From assembly GCA_001600875.1 (NCBI GenBank), contig BCLD01000008.1, positions 553,216 to 617,215 on the forward strand: a DNA stretch of 64,000 bases, written 5' to 3'. Position 1 is the stretch's first letter. The number at the start of each line of letters is the position of its first letter. Below are positions 45,271-54,430 of the stretch, piece after piece. The notes under the pieces are model-generated. The model saw only the letters and a program-made list of their open reading frames with translations. It did no database searches and was not told where the DNA came from. Made by a program: the position numbers and the translations under genes. The stretch comes from Solicoccozyma terricola (lineage: Eukaryota > Basidiomycota > Tremellomycetes > Filobasidiales > Piskurozymaceae).

Positions 45271-45543
45271 GCAGAACGTCAGAGCTCCTCCTATTTTCTT
45301 TGCGTCTCTTTTCTGGCACGTTGTTTCCTTGTCACGTACACCTTTCTTGGCGGCTTGTTCCGTGGGTTGACCGATTGTAAACGACCCCCATCTCCTTTGT
45401 AACAAGTCTAGCACGTCTGCGTTGATCGATATTCGCCACCCACTCTGTGATTATGTAAGACCCGCGATTACCCTCGTCGACGTTCATCACCCCCGTCTAG
45501 AGCGTCAAAGATATCCAGGTTGTCACCCACCAGCAACTCCAAT

Positions 45544-46186
45544 ATGTCCCTCAACATCCGTCCTGTCGTCTCAGCGCCTCTTGGTGAGCTGAATACTGCA
45601 CAGAGTCGCCCACTTCCTACAATGTCACTGACACGGGAACTCGTTAGCCGGCTGCTGCACCGTGCTCTCTGTCTTCGGAGTGATCATTCTGACAGGTGAG
45701 GGCATAGCAGTCCGTTCTGGGACAATACTGATTCGAGCTGGTCATTGATTTATATACATCTCAGTGGTAAGCATTATAGCGAGTGTTCCTAGATAGATCA
45801 TATTTCAGAACACTGATTTACGCTGCAATCTCGCCCATGATTTGGGTCCACTTGTTTTCGACAACTCCTTCGCCTCTCTGCCCTCCTTGATCAACATGTG
45901 GACATTCAGTTCGGTCTGGCATTCTCCAAGCGGACTGAAGCTATGACTGGCTCCACAAAGGATCCTGCAAATCCATCTGCCGTCGCTACCACTCTCTACA
46001 TCGCCGCCATCGTCTACGCTGGTTTCGTCGTCTTCTGTGGATGTCAAGTGAGTGGAAGTCGGCAATGGTTCAAGTCGTCAACTTGGGTAGATGAATCAAC
46101 GTTGCTGAGCCTGACATTCTTTGTAAATCGTCCTTTCTTCACAGCTTCTCACCCATAGGAGATATCCCAGAGGTGTGCAGTTATAG
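45544..46186 (+). CDS. V-ATPase Vo subunit f (YPR170W-B-like)
   Basis: Two-helix membrane protein, 89 residues by the model below. Exon 1 (45544-45583) MSLNIRPVVSAPL; exon 2 (45648-45695) AGCCTVLSVFGVIILT; a predicted 2-nt exon (45765-45766) completing a Val codon; exon 4 (45910 to about 46047) FGLAFSKRTEAMTGSTKDP and AVATTLYIAAIVYAGFVVFC; last exon (46145-46186) LLTHRRYPRGVQL. It matches the yeast YPR170W-B layout: RPV start, CCTVLS-FGV helix, GS-DP loop, VA-T-Y-AA-VY helix. That yeast protein was identified structurally as Vo subunit f. Without the micro-exon the frame does not close. With VMA9 at 27126 this is the second small Vo accessory subunit in the window. Confidence 0.82.
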
Positions 46187-47202
46187 TTTTTCGTTCATTG
46201 TACCGACGTAAACCTTCAACAAATTGTAACCTAGACATTCGCCTTATCAGTCTTGGCCGAGCGAATCGTCGTCGTCCAAGGATTGCAGGTGAACTAGCGG
46301 ATATTGAGACCGTTACGAGACCGTTACTTTGACGGGTCCCTTGTTACAACGTAGGGCTACCCAGTCTCACGGTAGATTATCATGGACATTAAACCGTTTC
46401 ATGATCAGCTAAACGAAGCGGAGAGATTGATAACAATTGGTCGTCGCCACAATGCTGGTACATCAGAGAGTATTGCAGCAAGCTAAGGATCGCCTGCATC
46501 TTCATCTTGAAATCTAGCTGTGGATCCCTCTTCACAACCTCGGCTAAGCTGAACCGCTGTTGGACCTTCATCATTGGTCGTCCTTCATCTGAGGGGCAGG
46601 TTCCCGCGTGTCGAAGCAGGACGGTGCTAATCGCCGTGATCGTCACAAACCGTAAGGTTTTAATCTCTGGAGATCTATCTGTCTTGGAAGTAAGCTGGTG
46701 GCTTGATCGAGGACCAGCTTTCAGAGTGACGTGCCGACGATCCGAGATGCGCATATGAGCAGTGTCATATATCCGTCGAGTTGCACGGTGAGCCGGCCGA
46801 GATTGGCTTGTAACCCTACGTAGCGCACGAGATATCATGGCGTCTTCATGAGAGCTCAGGTCTTCTCATGGAGGGACCGTGGCGTTGAGAGCAGGTTGCA
46901 GACGGAAATCGCTCGACCACTTGCAGACGCGATCGGCTGAGCCTAAGCCGATTCTGCCGTTCGCTCCGACTCCCAGATTACCCAGAATCTCGCCAGTAGG
47001 CTGCGAATCGTCGCTACTATCTGGCTCCAAGCCCACGACAACGATAGCCTGAAGTAGCGGGGACACTGGCGAGATTGTGATGACGATTGGAGCGTGGTGG
47101 ATGTTCAAGCTCATCCGAACTTCACGATGGTGTGAATCGTGATCTAGCCATCGTTGTCACAGTCCCCACCCATGGTCGTAATTTCTATTCCCGTGTTCAC
47201 CA
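46187..47202. other. 1 kb intergenic region with paired inverted ends
   Basis: No gene recognised. An open minus frame of 149 codons (46389-46838) has no domain and poor context. Two tandem GAGACCGTTAC units lie at 46308-46329. Imperfect inverted ends (46351-46370 and 46799-46821) bracket about 470 bp and could be remnants of a small non-autonomous element. Confidence 0.4.
46308..46329. repeat. Tandem GAGACCGTTAC x2
   Basis: Two exact adjacent 11-mers just downstream of the V-ATPase subunit f gene. Function unknown; may be a duplication footprint. Confidence 0.8.
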
Positions 47203-48595
47203 TCATGGCGGAGCATCCACGACGACATGATTGAACTCTGCGTCCTCTTCTTCAGCAGTTTCAATTTCTCTCCCCTTCGTTATTGTCGCACTGCAATGTG
47301 TCTCCGTCATCCACAGGGGGAGACATTTGTCGTGTGTCGGCGATTCGAGCTTCGCTCGTAAGGTAGCCAGCTCAAAGGCAGAAACGAATTCTTTGTCCGC
47401 TATTCTGTCTTTGGGAGATGAGTATCGACAATATCTGAGGGGAGGTTCTGAGGTATAAGATGGTTTGCAACATATGAAACAACCGGATTCCAGCTCACTC
47501 GGCTATTGTATCTTCCAGGGACCAATTTTGCAGCCTTCGCAAGCAAGCGACGAGACAACCAGTTCGGTGCTGTTCCATCGACAGTAAATACCAAAATTCA
47601 TCATTGCATCGAATGAACGCCGTGCACTCACCTTTCCCTTGTTGCAGTGTATCAACATTGGGTGATTGTTTTTATCCAAAACAGCTAATAAAGCAGCTTC
47701 AATAGTGGCGGGTGGCATTGGCGCTTCCTTGTGACCAGGGATACCGAATTGCTGTGCCAAGGGAATGTTTGTCAGAGGCTGGCAAAGAGAAAACAAAGGA
47801 ATATGGTTCGGCGGCACTCACAAGGAAACGGATATTCTGCGATTGAACCCACAACCTGTTCTCTTCAGGGTAATCTTCTTGTACCAAGACACTGAAAAAA
47901 TAGACGAAACCTGTCAGCTCGTCGACGCGTAAGCAGCGTCCTCGCACTCACAGGACCGTCTTCAAATTCAATGTATTCAGAAACGTAAAGTTCTCCTTCA
48001 ATGGAAATGAGGACCGATATACTCCATCTGCTACGACTCCAAAATTCGCAGGCGGTATGAGACCATCCTCTCCATCGGCAGGTGTGTTCTCCGGAGTAGC
48101 CGGACTGTTATCATACGAGCAAGTTGCATTTCCACTGGGTACTTTCAGCGTTGTTTTAAGGTCGAATGAAATCCCCGCCTCGTAGCCTGCCTCGGGAGAA
48201 TGAGAACGAGGTATCGCAGCGGGAGGTAGAACGAATCTGCTGAGCGTCTGACACAGTGAAACGTCCGCGAGAGGAGTATCATGTTCTTCCCCTCCCGCCG
48301 ACCTCACCGTACATCTCCCTCTACTCGTTCTGTCCGTCTGTGTGTCAATGGGGAATGGCGAAATCGGACTCGGTGATCCAGATAACCACATTTGTTTCTC
48401 GATAAATCCCCTCATTTGATCCGATCCGACGGAAGACGTACCCGAGGTGAATTCGGAGGAGGTTGACGATCCAGATATGAAAGGGGAAAGGGGAGAGGTG
48501 CCGCTCGAAGAGGTAGAAGAGACGGATATGTCGGAGAGGATAGTGTCGCTTCGAATGTAGACGGACGCGGTGGCTGGAAGGTGGTCGTGTGACAT
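47203..48595 (-). CDS. Siw14/Oca-like atypical dual-specificity phosphatase
   Basis: Family members hydrolyse inositol pyrophosphates (Siw14) or act in oxidant-induced arrest (Oca1, Oca2). Start MSHDHLPATASVYIRSD at 48595. A Ser-rich N-terminal extension of about 180 residues precedes PPANFGVVADGVYRSSFP, LNTLNLKTVL, VLVQEDYPEENRLWVQSQNI and QFGIPGHKEAPMPPATIEAA. The signature loop is split by an intron: MLIHCNKGK then HRTGCLVACLRRLQNWSLED, together HCx5R with the catalytic Cys and Arg present. The last exon reads EYCRYSSPKDRIADKEFVSA and runs to a stop at 47203; its final 45 residues are not family-like and another intron may be missing. Motif order and HCNKGKHRTG point to Siw14 more than to classical DSPs. 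Confidence 0.82.
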
Positions 48596-49360
48596 GGCTG
48601 GGATGTTGGTAGAGGCCAAAGAGAGAGAGAGAGAGAGAAAGGAAGAGAGAGTGGGGACGATATGTTCAGTCGAGGTTGGCTGTGAAGACCCGGGGATATA
48701 CCTCCCTTGAAGATCGATGACGACCGACACTGAGATCTGAAACACCGGCCAAAGGAACTCCTCGCACGATCGTCTGGAATCGGCAATTCAGCAGGCTATT
48801 TTACTAGACTGCATTTTGTTTGGAGAGAATGATGGAGCTGGAGGTACCTCTGTGGATGCGAAAGTCCCCGATGACGAGAGAAGATGATGGCTAGAGCATT
48901 GATTGACGGATTTGCCAGCCGAACTTGCACGGCGAGGAGACACTTTGAACCGTAGATGCTGGGGCGGGGGGACCAGTTCCGCTAGCTGCTGTCCGCGACG
49001 TTGCAGGTGTGTCCACACTTGTTCGAATGATGCTCCGGAGTAAAACGAGTGAGATGGTAGCTGACGATGGTGGTGAATGGTGACTGATATGAACCACTAT
49101 GCCTGAGAGACGACGCAAGCCTCAGGCCGGCCGCGGCCAAGAGAGAAGTCACGTGCATGTGCAAAAAGCAGCGTCTAATTGTCCTGCACTGAGATTCGAA
49201 CACTGGTGCTCACAACGACGGATGTTGGGCACCGCGGTGCAATTCCCACGGGCTAACATCCCCGCACAGTCGTTGACCCTATTCAACGTCGATACATGGA
49301 TAAAACGCAGACCGTGGACCTTATTACAGCTCCAACGTCATCTCCCCCTCCCTCCCTCTT
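48596..49360. other. Intergenic region between Siw14-like start and JEN-like stop
   Basis: 765 bp with a GA repeat (about 48627-48645), which is promoter/5' UTR of the Siw14-like gene, and an unusual structured block at 49163-49261: a 7-bp and a 5-bp nested hairpin plus a Pol III B-box-like GTTCGAATC on the minus strand. No coding gene recognised. Confidence 0.45.
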
Positions 49361-51180
49361 TCACTTCGTCTCTACATGATCCAGCTGCATCTTCGATCCA
49401 TACATTTCCAAGTCATCCGCCCTGTCTCCGGCAGGTCGCTTCTCCATCTCTCCATCAACGTATCTCCTTCCGTCTTCCTTACCAGCTCCTTCTTCGAACG
49501 CGACCTTGGCGTCTTCGAAGTGGGACCCACGATTCTCAGGACCAAGGAGGACAAAGACCAGAGTCCAAGCGATGACCACACCGATGAGGATTCCTTGGAT
49601 TCTGTTGGAAAGAAAAGGTTGGCAAAATGAGTGAACTGGAGATATGTGATCTCCTACTCCCTATGACCTTCCCGGGACTCACTTGGCATAGTCGGGAATG
49701 ACCTTTCCCGTTGGGCTGATGGTCTTCAAGTGTTCTCCAGCTTTACTTTCGATCTGCGCAGCCGCCGCACTGGCCATGTTACCTAATTGGTAAGCCACAC
49801 CACCAAAGGTTGATCGGTATGCCGGAGGAGATGACTCGGCAAGGAAGATAGGAATGCAGCCCCAAGCACCCTGCACACCGAATTGGAGGAAGAAGGCTCC
49901 GGCTGCGAGACCACCGAACGAGTTGGGGAGGATCCAAAGTGGGATAAAGCAGCCAACCCAAATGAGCATGATAATGATGCTATTTAGGGAAGGGTTCGGA
50001 TGAGTTTGATTATGACGTTATCGCCTCTGCCCTGGATACTCACGCAAGCCGACGTCCAAGGTATTGTGACGAGTAACCGGCAATAATCCCCCCGACGACA
50101 GCACCGCAATTAGCTAGAAGATGGAGATAACGTCCGATCAACTCCTTCATTCTCTTTCGCCCAGCAAAGACAGACCATATTAACTCACCAATGATCGTAG
50201 CCTTTGAAGCCAAACCAGAGGACAACAACTTGTCGTTGGTCAGGTAAACAGGGTAAAGATCTTGAGAGCCGTGGGAGAGGAAGTTGAAGCCGGTCATAAG
50301 GCAGATAGCCCAAAGAGCTCGAAGCCATTGTGCCTAGTTTCGCGGAAAATTACCGGTATTCATATAAGCATCTTCGTAATCTTACGCGCCGTCCGCATTC
50401 ACTCACCTTTAACATTGCTCCCAATTCCTTGAAGAAGACCTTGCTCTTTGCCCCCTCATTTATTCCCTTTTCCCTTGCTTCCTCTCTGGCCCTCAGGAAC
50501 ATCTTACTCTCGGGCAAGACAGCTCGGTACAGAGCAGCAAAAACCGACAGCCCTGTTCCGACCCAGTATAATGATCTCCAAGAGTGAACAGTTTTGGGTA
50601 CGAGGGTGAGGTTGACCACAGCGGCGAGGAGGTATCCGACCGCATAGCCTTGTTGCAAGAAACCGGAGATAAGACCACGAGCTTGAGGGGGAACGTTTTC
50701 GAGAGCCGTAGAGGAAGCTTGACCCCATATACCACCCATGGCGATACCGAACAGAGCTCGTACGGCACTACGGAAGGCACTCGTCAGTGTGTTTCCAGAC
50801 TGTCACCAAGTGTGGTGCTAGTAAGGCAGCTCACAGGAAAGACGAGTAGTCAGTGCAGAACGATGTGGCTAATTCGAATATGGCGATCAAGAGCACTGTG
50901 ATGCGTATATGATGTATGAGCCTGTGTGCTGCTGTCCAACTGTCGGAGACAGCACTCACAGTTAACGACCAAAGTCCATTTCCTTCCAAAACGATCACTA
51001 GCGACACCAAAGGCGACAGCGCCGACTGAACGGAAAAGAAGAGTAAGGGTGATAGCTTGCGTCTGAATAGTGATCGGACGGCGTCGATTAGCTGCGAATG
51101 CTGGAAGAGCAGAGCGAACTCACGATTTCCGTTGTAGTTTTATGGAACTGCTTTGCCAGCAAGTTGCTGGTAAGGGAGAC

Positions 51181-51211
<31 letters not shown>

Positions 51212-51598
51212 GGGTTTCAAGAAAACTCGACTTAAATGCTCGTCCCATCGACCTGGCACACATACAGATACTTACGAAGTAGTCGTATCCATCCATAGTC
51301 CACGCTAGCCAGCCAGCTAACAGTAGCCTAAGCGAGAGAGGAGGTCAAAAGAGAAACCCCAAGGAAAACCAAACGAAAATCGAAGGAAAATCGAAGGATT
51401 GAGATTTAAAAGACTTACAGCTTCCCCTCTCCCGAAATCGAGCTGATGAGCTTAAAAGGACTATTAGGGGTAGAAATGGAAGTCAGGAAGCGAGATGGGA
51501 GAACGAGAGCCAGCTGTGCTGCTAAGAATCGAGCAGACTTACTTGACCACTGCCTCAGGGTCACGCGTAGGCACCAGAGATTTGAAGATGTTGACCAT
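49361..51598 (-). CDS. JEN-type monocarboxylate/proton symporter (MFS)
   Basis: Plasma-membrane importer of lactate/pyruvate-like acids in the Jen1 family. Start MVNIFKSLVPTRDPEAVVK at 51598. Small exons give LLAGWLAWTMDGYDYF (first helix with the MFS W-x-MDGxD motif), LTLLFRSVGAVAFGVASDRF and GRKWTLVVN (loop 2-3 MFS motif). ENVPPQARGLISGFLQQGYA and VGYLLAAVVNLTLVP follow, then NFLSHGSQDLYPVYLT, which fits the Jen1 signature N-x2-S/T-H-x-S/Q-x-D. Later come IIAGYSSQYLGRRLA, GAWGCIPIFLAESSPPAYRS and VLLGPENRGSHFEDAK, ending DHVETK at 49361. About ten exons. One intron (51063-51275, 213 nt) is long for this genome and carries a 27-nt T run. In yeast such genes are glucose-repressed; no regulatory site is identified here. 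Confidence 0.82.
51185..51211. repeat. Poly-T tract (27 nt) inside an intron of the JEN-like gene
   Basis: 27 uninterrupted T on the plus strand, so poly-A in the minus-strand transcript. It sits within the 213-nt intron (51063-51275), well away from both splice sites. It resembles the A-tail of a short retroposed sequence, but no retroelement body is visible. Confidence 0.95.
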
Positions 51599-53048
51599 CG
51601 TTAGACCGTAGATTGTTGAGGACCAAAAGTGAGCTGGGATGGTTGTTGGCTTGAGGGGATTGGAAGGTCAACAACGATGGTGCGTCTATATACCCCATGC
51701 TCATACTATTTCGAAATCGATCCATTGGAAGCGGGGAAGCATGGGGAGTCATGTCCCCGTGATTAACGTTTCTGTTCCTCGTATTCGCACCAAAGATAGC
51801 CCCAGCCGATCCCGAGCTGACCCGCTGCCTCCAGAGTCGGTATCGGGCCGTAGTTATCATGAGTAGTTGAAGGACAACTGCTATGACGGTGCGTTGTATG
51901 TCCATGTGGTTGAACAAGATGACTACCTCGGATGCAATTCCCGTGGGGCCCTAAGTTCACTAAACCTCCACCTGGAGTGCCCCCTTGTACCTGATGCCGT
52001 CCATTACCGCCTTTTCCCGGCTACAACAGCCATTCTGGGGATCTGCTAGCGTCAGATCGGAACAATACACGATCCAATTTGCCCGATGAATCGATAAGAA
52101 ATTCGAAATTCGAAAACAAATCTCACGAAGATCTAGAAAGCTTCGGAGGATTTAGGAAAAGGAAGCCTGGGTGGCAATGCCTGTTCGGATTTATGATCAA
52201 GTTGGGGGCACCTTGGACAATTTGAGACTGCGACGATCACCGATGTCGTGGATCATGTCTCACTGGGATCAACAACCCGTGTCTAAGGACGAGGCTCGCT
52301 GGCCACCGTGAGAACGGAGGAAACCATCCGCGAATTCATCAACAAATGATGGGTAGATAGTGAGGGATGAAGGTCTGAATACAACAAGCACAGATCCTGC
52401 AAGAAGTCAGTACAGTCCTCTTCATGGATATGCTAGTGGATCTCCGCTAAGCTTCAATGTTGAGGCAATGGCAGTCAGCTGCTCCGTTGTTGGTGCGAGC
52501 TCCGGCTGCAGGAGATCCGCAATGTGTCGAAGAAGACCGTTGTGACGACAGACAAGAATCCGGATTGAATGGGTCGTACGACTGGAATGTAAAAATCCCC
52601 GGCTGGCCACTTCATGTGCATCATCCCAGCAGATCGATTTAGGAAACTCGCTGGCGCAGACCAGTCCCAGTCAATTACAAATCTCCTTGAATAGACTGTC
52701 AGGCTCACATTTCGCGCCCGACCAATGACTGAAACGCCTGTACCAATCGCACGACCTCCATCGGATTCCATGGAATATCCCACTTGCTTGATCCTACTAG
52801 TCTTGGCTATAATGTTTCATCAGTCTTCAAACAGAAACCACATGCCAGAAAGACCGACCATCTCATACGGAGAACGTACCTGCCACACAGAACCAGGGGC
52901 GAGAGGCTAGAGTCCCCTTGTGAGAAACCGCTCGCCGCCGAAGAACCATAGCGACCTGAAACACGTAATCACGTGACATGAAACAATTAACCATCATCAT
53001 TGCATTTCATTTCTCGTTCCTGGCTACTGGCCAAGACTCGACATCACC
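51599..53048. other. 1.45 kb intergenic region
   Basis: Upstream of the JEN-like gene and of the RNase III-fold gene (divergent). No gene recognised on either strand; open frames are short and without domains. There is a small self-complementary AATTCGAAATTCG block near 52102-52116. Presumably holds the two promoters; the length suits a carbon-source-regulated transporter. Confidence 0.5.
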
Positions 53049-54223
53049 ATGGCACCACCACCACCACCACCACCTCCACCACCACCCACCCTCTCCCTCT
53101 CCAACCAGTCCACCATCATCTTGCCTCTGATCCACCTCCCGCCGCTCCCGCAGATCATCGACCCTCTACTTCTCCTTTCCGCACACACTCACGTCTCCTA
53201 TCAATCAACCAACAAAGACCTATTCGAGGAAGATGAAGACAACTTCAGAGGGGACTGGGAGAAGCTTGCGATGGTTGGGGATGCCTTGTTGAAAAACACC
53301 TTGTGTACATTGATCCATAGGATTTACCCACGACTTGCCATCGGAGTTTTTACAGTGCGTTTTCCAAGCCTTGTTTCCTTTTTTCTTGGTTGTCTGTGCC
53401 CCCGTCTCTGACAAGTCGACTTGCCATTCGTCGTTTGCTCCAACAGCACATGATGTCGTACCTCCTGTCCAACCAGTTCTTCTCTGAACTCGCAAACGCC
53501 TACCACATCACTCCGTTAGCTCGAACATCTCCATCAAGTTACGCAACGGTGATTGAACAAGTCATCACTGGCGGAGCCATGTTTGAAGCTCATGTAGATA
53601 AGTCTAGATTCCTTTTCTATCCCCGGCTTGCACAAACAGGGCTGATGAGTGTTTTTTGATTTTCGGATCGGTTACGAGCGTTGACGTATGATCATCAAGA
53701 AATAGGGATCCCGCTTTCCAAACGAAAATGGATTCCCAATCCGAAAACAGCAACAGAGTGGCTGGAGGAATTGTTTGAACCTTTAGTTAGGTGGAGATAT
53801 GAGGTTGAGAAGAGTAATATGACGCTAGGAAAAGCCGGAATAAACGGATCTAGGAAGGCGACAGAGGAGTTGAAGGAAGAAGGTGACGTAAAACAACGCA
53901 AAATCACCAGCACCTCGTCATCCACCAGTCTTACAGCATCATCCAATGAATCAACACCGTGTCCACCAGTGGAAGAAACCGACGCGCTCATCCCTCCCAA
54001 ACTCCTCCTGGGTTCTACGGCTTGGCTCCAAGGTCACTGCTCTCATCATGGACTCAACCTATCTTTCATCCGACATGACGGTGGTGGTACACTTCATCGA
54101 CCATGTCATCGCGTAGAGGCGTACATAGACGGTGTGAAAAGGGGAGAAGCTTTGGGTCCGACCATTAAAGCGGCCAAGTCAGTCGTCTGTGCGATGATTC
54201 AGATGGAACTGAAGGATTTCTAG
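53049..54223 (+). CDS. RNase III-fold protein with dsRBD-like C-terminus
   Basis: Start at 53049 in a good context (CACCATGG); the first residues include 11 prolines. WEKLAMVGDALLKNTLCTLI (about 53260) corresponds to the RNase III signature xERLExLGDxxL. An intron (about 53354-53447) leads to HMMSYLLSNQFFSELANAYH and SYATVIEQVITGGAMFE, matching the second catalytic helix ADxxEAxxGA. After an unresolved junction near 53660-53690 it continues LTYDHQEIGIPLSKRKWIPN, ATEWLEELFEPLVRWRYEVE, a Ser-rich linker, and a C-terminal segment (GSTAWLQGHCSHHGLNLSFI, GPTIKAAKSVVCAMIQMELK) that looks like a divergent dsRNA-binding domain. The Glu of LEFLGD is Ala here and the Asp of ADxxE is Thr, so cleavage activity is doubtful. 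Could be a divergent Rnt1-like or a structural protein. Confidence 0.65.
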
Positions 54224-54430
54224 CCGGAGGGGTGCGGGGACGGGCTGGAACCGCCTCGGCGTTATTAATCATACGATCATTAATATGTAAACTTCACGAT
54301 CTAGCTATATAATGTGACGCACAAGAGGTCTCGCACCTCCGAATCCAAGAAATGCATTAACACGACCTCATAATGACCTAGCCAAGATACAGGGGCTTCT
54401 TTCCCCACTCCATCTTCCTTCCCTTCTCAA

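Noticed and set aside
46389..46838. 149-codon minus-strand frame
   Set aside because: No recognisable domain and atypical composition; lies between the two inverted ends and shows no splice pattern.
49163..49261. tRNA gene
   Set aside because: B-box and terminator are present but no cloverleaf forms: the acceptor arm does not pair and the T-stem has two mismatches. Kept only as a finding.
53049..54223. Dicer or Argonaute-pathway nuclease
   Set aside because: Only one RNase III-like unit, no helicase or PAZ domain, and catalytic residues are incomplete.
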